This document shows, piece by piece, positions 26,590 through 34,669 of a stretch of 64,000 nt of DNA (position 1 is the first letter of the stretch; each line of letters begins with the position of its first letter). The DNA comes from Microbacterium oxydans. Its GTDB lineage: Bacteria > Actinomycetota > Actinomycetes > Actinomycetales > Microbacteriaceae. A program made the translations under genes and the position numbers. The stretch is from positions 3,162,001 to 3,226,000 of the forward strand of contig NZ_CP092891.1 of NCBI RefSeq assembly GCF_026559675.1. Reading direction: 5' to 3'. Below the pieces are notes generated by a model. The model was not told where the DNA came from. It did no database searches and saw only the letters and a list, made by a program, of their open reading frames with translations.

Positions 26590-27519
26590 GTGAACGCATT
26601 CCTCCACACTCCTGCCCGAATCTCTCTGGCAGCAGTCGTCGCCGCAGGACTACTCACCGGATGCTCCCCGAGCGCCGACGCGCGGGGAGCCGACGCAACC
26701 CAAACCGCGACGATCGCCTCGGCGCCCGCGTCAATCGACCTGTCCGCAGAGTTGGAACAGCTGGAGAGCGAATCTGACGCCCGCATCGGTGTCAGCGCGT
26801 TCGACACCGGCACTGGCCAGACCGTCTCGTACGGGGCGGATGACAGATTCGGATTCGCTTCCAGCTTCAAGGCATTCGTCGCTGGAGGGTTCCTCCTTGC
26901 AGTCCCTGTAGCTGAACGGGACACAGTCGTCACCTGGACGCAAGAAGACATCGACGCCGCCGGTTACTCTCCGATCACTAGCGAGCACATCAGCGACGGG
27001 CTCACCCTGTCCCAGCTCGCAGAAGCCGCTGTGCGGGCCAGCGACAACACCGCCACCAACATCATCCTCAGAAGGATCGGTGGGCCCGCAGGTCTTCAGG
27101 AAATCCTCCGACAGGCCGGCGACAACACCTCACAGATCGTCAACTACGAACCCGATCTCAACATCATCGAACCGGGCAGCACCGATGACACCACCACACC
27201 CGCCGCGTTCGCTGCAGGCATTGGAGCCTTCCTGACCGGAACTGTGCTCGCAGCGTCCGACAAAGCGATGCTGATGGAATGGATGAGCGGCAACCCCTCC
27301 GGCGACCCCCTCATCCGCGCAGGAGCACCCGAAGGATGGACCGTCGCAGACAAGTCCGGCGGAGCCTATGGCATCCGCAATGACATCGCCATCATCACCC
27401 CGCCGGACCGCGAACCCATCATCCTCACCATCCTCACCCTGAAGAACGCCCCGGACGCAGAATACGAGAACGCCACCGTCGCAGACACCGCGAAAGTGGT
27501 TCTTGACGCCCTGAAATAG
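26590..27519 (+). CDS. Class A beta-lactamase lipoprotein
   Basis: GTG start at 26590; 309 residues. The N-terminus is a lipoprotein signal with lipobox LLTGC. All class A motifs are present: SSFK (active-site Ser and Lys), SDN in RASDNTA, the omega-loop E-x-x-L-N (YEPDLNIIEPGSTDDTTTP) and KSG in ADKSGGAYG. It should hydrolyse beta-lactams outside the membrane. No motif copy and no BlaI-type repressor is next to it. Length and motifs suggest a working enzyme. Confidence 0.92.
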   Translation: MNAFLHTPARISLAAVVAAGLLTGCSPSADARGADATQTATIASAPASIDLSAELEQLESESDARIGVSAFDTGTGQTVSYGADDRFGFASSFKAFVAGGFLLAVPVAERDTVVTWTQEDIDAAGYSPITSEHISDGLTLSQLAEAAVRASDNTATNIILRRIGGPAGLQEILRQAGDNTSQIVNYEPDLNIIEPGSTDDTTTPAAFAAGIGAFLTGTVLAASDKAMLMEWMSGNPSGDPLIRAGAPEGWTVADKSGGAYGIRNDIAIITPPDREPIILTILTLKNAPDAEYENATVADTAKVVLDALK

Positions 27520-28050
27520 GGGATTTCGATCCTGGCCACGCAGGACAAGAACACTCGCAAGTTGTCCCCGGAGGACACTCCAGCCCCGGCATCGAATTCA
27601 AGGGCGCATACGTCGCAAACACCAGCAACCGGAAAGTCTCCTTTCCTGTCAACTTTGCAGATGTCTCCAGCCTGACTCGATGCCTCACCCTGGCAGGCAA
27701 CCCCAGCAGCTAACGTCTCAAGTAGCGCCACAACCAACCAGGACGGTGGGGACCCCAAAGCGTGGCCCCCACCGTCCTGAACCACCCCATGGCGGCTTCT
27801 CTTGCCTACTCCGCGATCAGCTAAGTGACATCGCGTCCGCGCCACCCTGTAGACGATGCCTGACCTCTTTGCCCCGCGGCTTCACATCACACCAATCGAG
27901 TTAATGAGCATTAGCCAATAATGGTTATTGTGTCAACTTATGTTGCCGATCCCTCTCGCTTCACTACATCCACGGGCGACGCCAGGGATGACCGGCGGGG
28001 TCAGCGAGTCAGCGACGATGCCCTTCTCGGCCCACAACGCGACCCGACCA
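27520..28050. other. Gap with a gene-end remnant and a terminator
   Basis: The + frame ending at the TAA 27711-27713 (GIEFKGAYVANTSNRKVS, then FPVNFADVSSLTRCL) looks like the end of a lost secreted-protein gene, without a start. A perfect 13-bp hairpin (27739-27751 against 27766-27778) follows as its terminator. Nothing supportable lies in 27780-28050. Confidence 0.4.
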
Positions 28051-28051
28051 G

Positions 28052-28083
28052 CATCCAACATATTCTTTATGATTAGATGGTCT
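28052..28083 (+). promoter_or_regulatory. Two operator-like motifs, opposite orientation
   Basis: Copy 4 (CATCCAACATATT, 28052-28064) and copy 5 (reverse complement of CATCTAATCATAA, 28067-28079) lie 18-49 nt before the ATG at 28101. The 15-mer ATGATTAGATGGTCT (28069-28083) recurs exactly at 32076-32090. Confidence 0.7.
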
Positions 28084-28100
28084 CTTGATATGCTGGTTGC

Positions 28101-29015
28101 ATGTATAGGAAGATGCTCGCATGGGGTGCGGTCCTGGTGACCGTCACGCTCTCGACGGTTCTGGCGTCCGCGCAGGAATCGTCCGCAACAACGCTTGAGC
28201 ACAACTCGTCAGCCGTAGACACCGATGACGCGTTCCTTGAAACCAGAATGACCATGGGTTACATGGTTCGCGTCACCGGCGGCAGCGTTTTTACGATGGA
28301 CTACGCCATCCGGGAATTCGAGGGAGACCTCAGCGCCGAGTGGTACAACTCGCCACCTCTTGCCGGCGAGGACGAGCCCTGGTTCGGCATCATGGCTCGC
28401 ATCCCCAGCGCCAGCGCGCCAGGACCCGTAACCTTCGGCGACCGGTGTTTCATCGGGGACGATACGGACAACTCTGTCCACTTGGGCTCTTGCGAGAGCC
28501 CGGCTGTGGTCACGTTCGAAACCGTCTGGGTGCCCTTCCCCCAGGTAGGTGGGTATTCCTACAGTTTGCAACTCATCGGGACGTTCCCAGGAGGTACTCG
28601 AGGTGCGCTCTCCCCCCAGGGAGACGGTCGGCTGGTACTCGACGAAACCATGCCCGAGGAATTCCTGTCCGGGAAGGAGATGACGATCGGTGATGGCGCC
28701 GGCGAGCAGCTCACGATGACGTCACATGAGGGCGGTGAAGTCTTCACCGACGGAGAATCCATCTCTGGCACCGCCCTGCCAGGCGCGCGAATAAGTATCA
28801 CCAGCGGCCCCGCAACAGTGGGTTCTTGCGCTGCCGACAAGACCATGCGGTGGGAGTGCACCGTCACCGTTCACCACGACGGCCCCGTCACACTGACTAT
28901 CAACTCCGGGAACTACAGCGCGCCCCTCCAACTCGACCTGATCGTCGTAGATTCTGCTCCACCCACCCCCCTCATCGACCTTGGCGGGCTCCTCGCCCTG
29001 ATCACCCGAAGCTGA
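28101..29015 (+). CDS. Secreted protein, two-cysteine module plus one Ig-like domain
   Basis: A 304-residue protein with signal peptide (about 1-24). C116 and C131 match the spacing of the cysteine module in the proteins at 25089 and 38213. Residues 203-283 form one Ig-like domain (ESISGTALPGARISI, then SCAADKTMRWEC). The tail reads DSAPPTPLIDLGGLLALITRS, close to the tails of its relatives but without a membrane helix. Sequence identity to the others is low outside these points, so it is a diverged paralog. Two motif copies precede it. Confidence 0.7.
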   Translation: MYRKMLAWGAVLVTVTLSTVLASAQESSATTLEHNSSAVDTDDAFLETRMTMGYMVRVTGGSVFTMDYAIREFEGDLSAEWYNSPPLAGEDEPWFGIMARIPSASAPGPVTFGDRCFIGDDTDNSVHLGSCESPAVVTFETVWVPFPQVGGYSYSLQLIGTFPGGTRGALSPQGDGRLVLDETMPEEFLSGKEMTIGDGAGEQLTMTSHEGGEVFTDGESISGTALPGARISITSGPATVGSCAADKTMRWECTVTVHHDGPVTLTINSGNYSAPLQLDLIVVDSAPPTPLIDLGGLLALITRS

Positions 29016-29103
29016 CGCGACTGGAAGCCATACGCCCAAGGCCCACCCCATTCCGACGGCAACTGGAACCGCGACGCCACTGCGGCGTTGCAGCGCAGTT
29101 CCA

Positions 29104-29298
29104 ACGCAAGTCACCATCGAAGTGTCTAACGACAACGCTCACTGGGTCCATTTCGGCTCCACCACTCCCGCGTCTACCACGCAAGGAGCGACCCAAATTA
29201 TCGCGCCAGGACTCGCCAACGAACGATATATCCGCATCGCTACCTCAACCTCGCCTGACACTAGGACCTTCCTTGACGAGGTCACCATCACCAACTAG
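29104..29298 (+). pseudogene. C-terminal fragment of a discoidin-like domain protein
   Basis: A start-less frame reads TQVTIEVSNDNAHWVHFG and later GLANERYIRIATST, FLDEVTITN-stop. This is the end of an F5/8 type C (discoidin-like) sugar-binding domain, where W-V-F and YIRI..FLDEV are typical. Only about 64 codons remain. Confidence 0.6.
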
Positions 29299-29420
29299 TC
29301 CCCTCAGGGGCGATAACTGACGCACTAACTCCGGTGGAGCACGGCTTTGCAAACCCGAGTGACCGCCGCCACTGATCCGCCCTAGGTCTCGTTCCGACAT
29401 TTCATCTGGGAGTTGGAACG

Positions 29421-29519
29421 ATGTCGAGAATCTACCCATCCGAGGTTCGCGAACTAACGCTGCGGTTGCTGGCCGTCGCGTGTGCCGTCCCTTACATGGG
29501 GCATACCTCTGCTGCGTAG
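29421..29519 (+). pseudogene. IS3-like orfA N-terminal remnant
   Basis: MSRIYPSEVRELTLRLLAV resembles the first residues of IS3-type orfA (MxRxYPxEFRxxAVxL) and the frame stops after 32 codons. The flank around 29390-29420 (CGTTCC..GGAACG) may be the rest of an IS end. Confidence 0.4.
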
Positions 29520-29560
29520 CGTGGGGGGCGCAGCTGACGCAGAGCAGAGAGGAGTCGCAG

Positions 29561-29986
29561 ATGTTGACGAAACTACGGTCAAAGGCGGGGTCCATGGTGG
29601 GTTCCGCGATCCTTGCGGGGGCCTTGCTCGCCGGCCCCGGTGCAGCCGTCGTCGTCGCTGGCCTGATGGGAGTCACTGTCACCGTCGTCTGGGTCGACGG
29701 CGGCACCGTCTATCACGTGTGCGAGGAGGTCTCGGACATCCAGACCGGAAACGAGAAACGCACCGGCACCACCGCTCAGGCCGTCGAAGCCGGCGAGAGC
29801 CGCCTCACCCTCAAGTTCGCATCCGAACTGCGCGCCTGTGGCCTCGCCACTCCCGAGAACACTGACGAGATCGAGGTGGCGCTGCGCTCGATCCAAGGCG
29901 GCGCCGTCGACACACCCCTCCCCGCACCCGTTTGGGCCGACCCGGAAGATGCCCCCATCTCCGTTGCGGAAGTCCCCGCCACATAG
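29561..29986 (+). CDS. Small membrane or secreted protein of unknown function
   Basis: Start at ATG 29561, preceded by GAGAGGAG. The 141-residue protein has a hydrophobic N-terminus (about residues 12-45, two short stretches) followed by a soluble region with two cysteines (YHVCEEV and LRACGLA). It could be anchored by the N-terminal helix. No family recognised. The Cys pair suggests an extracytoplasmic domain. Confidence 0.55.
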   Translation: MLTKLRSKAGSMVGSAILAGALLAGPGAAVVVAGLMGVTVTVVWVDGGTVYHVCEEVSDIQTGNEKRTGTTAQAVEAGESRLTLKFASELRACGLATPENTDEIEVALRSIQGGAVDTPLPAPVWADPEDAPISVAEVPAT

Positions 29987-30408
29987 TCACCCTGCAGTGT
30001 CGCGCCGCTCCGATCGCACCCTACAGTGGCTCGCTGCTGCCACCTGGGTTCACCGATCCCCGAGTTGGGCGGAACACGGCTCGACGTTTGTGACCGCGCC
30101 GCTACGACGGGTACAGGAGGTGGACCATTGCCCGCGACCTGGGTTCACCCCTCTCCGCGGAGTCCGGAATTACGCTCGGGCAATCTGCCACTCGGGCATG
30201 CAGCGTGCAGGGTGATGCTCGACCGGCGCCCAGGTGCACGTGCAGAGGGCGACGGTTCTGTCGCTGCCGAGTAGGCGCCGTAGGCGCGAAGCGAGCCAGC
30301 TCCGCCGACGCCATCGCAAGCGACTCATGCCGAGTACGCAACAGTGGGATAGCGGCCCAGGACGTGCTGCACCGCAGACAGGGCGACTCTAGTCAGCTGG
30401 CATAAACT

Positions 30409-30427
30409 CATCTAACCATCATAGATG
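30409..30427 (+). promoter_or_regulatory. Palindromic operator CATCTA-N7-TAGATG
   Basis: Copy 6 and the best palindrome: both 6-bp arms are perfect. It lies 188 nt before the chosen GntR start, or 2 nt before an alternative ATG at 30430. Its position fits autoregulation. The rest of 29987-30408 shows nothing supportable beyond a repeated ACCTGGGTTCACC (about 30041 and 30137). Confidence 0.75.
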
Positions 30428-30615
30428 CTATGTCTGTGTGTCCTCTGCGGACCGGCGATCACACGCTCTGTGTCGATGCCTTCTCCAACCTCCGCATTGC
30501 ACCGCGTCTCGACGAGTTGTCGGCTGGCGCCCGAGCGAGTACAGGCTCCCAACTGAGACGTGTATGGGGCCGCGCTACACTGGCGGCTGCTGTTCAGAAA
30601 TATCAAGGGAGATGT

Positions 30616-31260
30616 ATGCCTGTTCCGGGTTCTGACGTGAGTGGGGCTGTCGAGCGTGTGTCATTGCGGATGACGGCTGCGGAGCGGATTCGTACGGCGA
30701 TTCTTGAGGGCACGCTGGTGCCAGGAGAGCAATTGAACGACCAGGACCTGCAGGCCTGGTTGGGGATCTCTCGGACCCCGATCCGGGAGGCCCTGAATGA
30801 CTTGGCGCGCGTAGGCCTGGTGGAGATGTCGCCGCAGCGCTATACCCGCGTCGCGACCCCCAAGCCCGAGGATCGCACTCTGATTCTGCAAACATTGGGT
30901 GCGCTCGTGGGCGGTGTCGTCCGAGTCACGACCGGCACTCTCAGCGAAAGCCAGCGCGCGGAGATCCTCGCCGCATTGGACACCGTGACCGCCACGGTCG
31001 AGCAGCGGGACACAGCCGGGCACGGGCACGCAGCATGGGCCATGGTGGATCTATTCATCGCCGCATGCTCGAATTCCTATCTGATCAACGCGACGCGCGA
31101 CACAATCGAGGCGCTCAACTATCAGCTGGTTGCGACCCGAACGCCTACCTCGACCGCGTGGGACACACTCGACAGCGGATACCCGCGGCTTCGTGACGCT
31201 GTCACTGCCGGCGACGCGACCGCCGCGGAACTCGCCATCGAAACGATCTTCCGCCTCTGA
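30616..31260 (+). CDS. GntR-family regulator with FCD-like domain, intact copy
   Basis: Start at ATG 30616 (AAGGGAGA upstream); the frame is open from 30430 but that extension is not protein-like. The 214-residue protein has the winged helix at about 18-80 (ERIRTAILEGTLVPGEQL, ISRTPIREALNDLARVGLV) and an FCD-type helical domain at 90-214. The position normally holding FH (metal-ligand His) in FCD proteins reads DLFIAA, so metal binding may be lost. Two broken copies of this gene occur in the window, each beside a motif-bearing secreted gene. It is the obvious candidate to bind the motif. Confidence 0.85.
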   Translation: MPVPGSDVSGAVERVSLRMTAAERIRTAILEGTLVPGEQLNDQDLQAWLGISRTPIREALNDLARVGLVEMSPQRYTRVATPKPEDRTLILQTLGALVGGVVRVTTGTLSESQRAEILAALDTVTATVEQRDTAGHGHAAWAMVDLFIAACSNSYLINATRDTIEALNYQLVATRTPTSTAWDTLDSGYPRLRDAVTAGDATAAELAIETIFRL

Positions 31261-31506
31261 CCTCCATCAGGAAAGCCGCAGCTGTCGGTTGCTTCAGGCT
31301 TGTTCGGCGAGGTGGGCCCAGCGACGGCCGGCCCAGATCCCGCACGGGAAGCTGCGAGCTCATCCAACGAATGCGAACGAGTTCGCAGCTGCCATCACAT
31401 CGCGCGCGGCGTCGACGGGGTGCTGGTCACGGATGAACCGGGCCGGTGCCTCGAACCCCCAGCGCGGGATTCGACCCCATCATCCAACTCTGGATCGTGG
31501 CGGCGT

Positions 31507-32039
31507 CTACATGATCGGTAGTTGAATCGCTGATAGCGCCCGTTGATCCATTGGCCGGGCTGCAGCGCGCCCACTCGGGAAGGCCCAGATTGCGAGGAGG
31601 GCGGGGGCTACTCCGAGGAGCAGGAGTGGCGTGGTCCAGTCGGTGGCAAGCATGGCGCCGACGAGCACTTGTGGGATAAATGCTCCGAGGGATGTGGCGG
31701 CGTAGTTGAATCCCAGGGCTGCGCCTGCGGATCGCGGACCGGCGAACGGCGCGATGTGGGTGAAGTGCGCGCCCTGCCATGCGCAGCCGGCGATCCCGGC
31801 GACGACGAAGGCTCCCACAGCGAGCGGTAGCGGAAGACGTTCGCCCCCGAAAAGCAGGCTGGCGAGGCAGACGGCTTGTAGGGCGCTGAGGGCTCGCACG
31901 ATTGCGGGGCGGGTGAGAGCGGGCACGAGATCCGTGCCGACCCCCAACAGCACACGGAAGGCTCCGCCTGCGAGTTGCATCACGGCGACAACGGCGATGC
32001 CCCCCCTGCGACAGGCAGGTCGTAGATCTCGCTGAGCAT
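31507..32039 (-). pseudogene. MFS transporter C-terminal half, frameshifted
   Basis: About 155 codons encode four to five membrane helices of an MFS permease (LGFNYAATSLGAFIPQVLVG). Upstream the frame continues as MLSEIYDLPVAGG only if one base is removed from the C7 run at 32000-32006; the N-terminal half is absent. Its broken 5' end runs into the operator region of the divergent gene at 32111. The 246 nt between gntR and this fragment hold no gene. Confidence 0.7.
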
Positions 32040-32073
32040 CACGGGTCTATGGTCGCCGTAGTCAACCAAGTTT

Positions 32074-32086
32074 TGATGATTAGATG
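32074..32086 (-). promoter_or_regulatory. Operator-like motif (reverse orientation)
   Basis: Copy 7, CATCTAATCATCA read on the minus strand, 24 nt before the ATG at 32111. It shares 15 identical bases with the site at 28069-28083. Confidence 0.7.
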
Positions 32087-32110
32087 GTCTTATTGCTAGC
32101 TTTAGTTCTC

Positions 32111-34669
32111 ATGAGCAAGTCTCGAGCACTGTCGCTCCGCGCTGTCGCTGTTGCGAGCTCGGTTGTTGGGCTGTTCTGCCTCATGGGAGTTCCCGCTGCG
32201 GCTGGAGCAACAGTGATAGCGTCATCCCCTCAGCTGTCTGCGCAATGGGTGCCGATCGGGCCGAACGGTCAGGCGGGCGCCATCGCCATCGCCCCTGGCG
32301 CCAAAGAGCACGCCGCCCTCATCCCGTCCTTTGGAGTGGAGCTTTGGGTCACTGATGATTCGGGTGTGACGTGGCGCCAGCTCCCTGATGTTCCGGGAGT
32401 GCGCAATGCCGGGGACACGAATCGGGTTGTCATTGATCCGGCGGACGGCTCCCATTGGTGGTACGCGGGGACAGCCATCGCCAGTGCTGAATCAGTGCTC
32501 CTCGAGACCGTTGACGGGGGGCAGACCTGGTCCGAGGCCGCGCGCTTCCCCGGGGAGCTGCTTACGTTCCTTGTCACCGGCCCCGAATCCGCTCTTGTCG
32601 TTGCGACGTCCACAGGGGCGACCACGACAACGGTCCATACCCGCAACGGGTCGGATGCCTGGAGCTCTCAGTCGCTAGATACGGGTGCCCGGGTCTTGAA
32701 GGTCATCTCCCACGGCGACGCACTCATTCTTCGCGGAGCTTTCGCTGCGTGGCGGCTCGATAGTCCCGGTAGCGGTTCTGATGCGGTCGAGATCTACCGG
32801 GTGAGTGACGCTTCGCGGCGTGCGGTGGAAGAGCAACAGACCAATGCACGCACCAGCGACGAGGATGTGAATCAGATCTGGGATATGGCCAGCACCGAAT
32901 CGGTCGTCCTCGTGAAGGAATTGGGCGGCAAGATTGTGGGGTCGACGGACGCGGGCACCACGTGGACCGACTGGGGTGTACCGCATGATGTGTCTGCGAT
33001 CTCCAGCAATGGCGATGCCCTGTACTTGGTCCGCAGCGGCCCACCCCCTCGATGGGTGGATATCACCACCGACGCGGGGGCGAGCTTCACGCCGTTGCGG
33101 ATTCCCGATGACGGTGCGATCGAGCACCAGTTCACCACCTGGGCGGATGGGTCCCTTACCTCCGCGAATCCGAGATCCGGCCTCTATCGCACGACCGACA
33201 ACGGGCACCGGTGGGACCGCACAGGCGTTCAAGGAACGAGCGGTCTCGATCTTCTCGCCCATGGGAACCGACTCTTCGCCGGGACCGAGTATGGACTCGC
33301 GAGCACGACCATCCCGGCGGTTTCCCCGGAGTGGGGGACAACGGGCGGCGAGGCGCGGGTGGGGACGACCACAGCCGAGCTCGCAGATGCAGGCGACGAT
33401 CAGTTGGTGTGGAAAGCGGTCAACGCGACATTCAACGAACTCGATGTGCACTCGTCCGCCGACGATGGGAAGACCTGGAACAAGCGAACCAACGTGTACG
33501 GCGTGGCCCGGGAACTGCTGGTGCATCCCGCAGACCCGGACACGGTGATCCTCACCTGGCAGCTCGCATCAAGGTGCGGCGTGCACGTTACGCACGATGG
33601 TGGGAACACGTGGACCACGTCATTGAGCGAGTGCTTCGACGCCGTGATCGGCGATCCGAACGACCCGGACCGTGTCTGGTTTGGCGGCCCCGCCGGACTA
33701 TTCCGCTCTGACGACGGCGGCGCGACGGGTGAACAAGTATCCGACATCCCCACGTCCACGATCCTGCTCGACAAACACCAAATCATCATCGGGGGCGACA
33801 AACTTCACACAAGCGACGATGATGGCGCGACGTTCACCCAGAGCACTCGACCTGCACCCACCTCCTCGAGCGCGAACACGAACTTCACCTCCCTCGTTCG
33901 ATCCGGCCCTCGTCTCTTCGTCGGGTTCACAACCGGAGCAAACACCGCCAATACGGGCGTGCTTGTCAGTTCGGACGGCGGTAGCACGTGGGCCGGATTC
34001 TCGACCGGACTCCAAAACTCGGAAGTCCTCTCTCTCGCGATCAGTCCCGACGGCAACACGCTCTTTGCGGGAACCCGCAATGGAGGGGTCCACTCAACAC
34101 CCCTCCCCCCGCGCATAGCCCCCTCAGCAACCGCTGACACCGCGCACACGGTGTTCGGCGAAATGGTATCGATCAACGTGCTCGACAATGACAGCGGGGG
34201 CGACTTGCGGATCGATCCCGAGACCGTCGCACTCCAATCTCCCGAAGACGGAACGTGGAACATGTCACTGAAGCTGCCACGTGTCGGCGCATTTACTGTT
34301 GACCCCACGGACGGCACCGTGGCATTCGTGCCCGACGCGTCATTCAGCGGCACGACCCGACCAGTGACCTACCGCTTCACGAACACGGACGGTGAAACGG
34401 CGCACGCGGAACTGAAAGTCGTCGTCGCCGCTCCGACCGCCCCCGACGACGGATCGGGATCTGGATCCGGATCCGGATCCAACTCTGGGAACGGAGTAAA
34501 CCCGCCCGGCGGCTCTAAGCCGGGAGTGGGATATCTGGCGAACACCGGCACCGATCCGATGCCCATCATCGCAGCCGCTGTGGCCCTCCTTGCCGCCGGC
34601 ACCACTCTGGCCGTCCGCGCACGCCGTCGTCGTCGCGCTCCACACCATCACGCAGGGATTGATCTATGA
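32111..34669 (+). CDS. Cell-wall-anchored beta-propeller/CshA-repeat protein with LANTG sorting signal
   Basis: ATG 32111 (MSKSRALSLR) gives a normal signal peptide ending AAAGA. About 852 residues. Residues 40-650 have repeated BNR/Ycf48-type blades (S-x-D-x-G-x-T-W: DDSGVTWRQL, VDGGQTWSE, SADDGKTWNK, HDGGNTWTT, SSDGGSTWAG). Residues 670-775 fit a CshA-type fibril repeat (VSINVLDNDSGGD, then PVTYRFTNTDGETA). A Gly/Ser linker follows, then LANTG, a hydrophobic helix and RARRRRR, a class E sortase signal. It should be covalently attached to peptidoglycan. The last bases overlap the peptide transporter start. Confidence 0.8.
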   Translation: MSKSRALSLRAVAVASSVVGLFCLMGVPAAAGATVIASSPQLSAQWVPIGPNGQAGAIAIAPGAKEHAALIPSFGVELWVTDDSGVTWRQLPDVPGVRNAGDTNRVVIDPADGSHWWYAGTAIASAESVLLETVDGGQTWSEAARFPGELLTFLVTGPESALVVATSTGATTTTVHTRNGSDAWSSQSLDTGARVLKVISHGDALILRGAFAAWRLDSPGSGSDAVEIYRVSDASRRAVEEQQTNARTSDEDVNQIWDMASTESVVLVKELGGKIVGSTDAGTTWTDWGVPHDVSAISSNGDALYLVRSGPPPRWVDITTDAGASFTPLRIPDDGAIEHQFTTWADGSLTSANPRSGLYRTTDNGHRWDRTGVQGTSGLDLLAHGNRLFAGTEYGLASTTIPAVSPEWGTTGGEARVGTTTAELADAGDDQLVWKAVNATFNELDVHSSADDGKTWNKRTNVYGVARELLVHPADPDTVILTWQLASRCGVHVTHDGGNTWTTSLSECFDAVIGDPNDPDRVWFGGPAGLFRSDDGGATGEQVSDIPTSTILLDKHQIIIGGDKLHTSDDDGATFTQSTRPAPTSSSANTNFTSLVRSGPRLFVGFTTGANTANTGVLVSSDGGSTWAGFSTGLQNSEVLSLAISPDGNTLFAGTRNGGVHSTPLPPRIAPSATADTAHTVFGEMVSINVLDNDSGGDLRIDPETVALQSPEDGTWNMSLKLPRVGAFTVDPTDGTVAFVPDASFSGTTRPVTYRFTNTDGETAHAELKVVVAAPTAPDDGSGSGSGSGSNSGNGVNPPGGSKPGVGYLANTGTDPMPIIAAAVALLAAGTTLAVRARRRRRAPHHHAGIDL

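Noticed and set aside
27900..27940. GCATTAGCCAATAATGG region as a tenth motif copy
   Set aside because: It lacks the CATCTA half-site and no gene starts close by.
30430..30615. N-terminal extension of the intact GntR protein starting beside the operator
   Set aside because: The 62 added residues are not protein-like and the ATG at 30616 has a good ribosome-binding site; a leaderless upstream start cannot be fully excluded.
31430..31480. GAACCCC-like sequence as a second tRNA 3' end
   Set aside because: It has no T-loop TTCAAAT pairing or acceptor sequence and does not match the tRNA-Ser fragment at 2073.
34440..34490. Tandem GGATCC/GGATCT-like repeat, considered as a separate repeat element
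   Set aside because: It is the Gly/Ser linker coding sequence of the LANTG-anchored protein, not an independent repeat.
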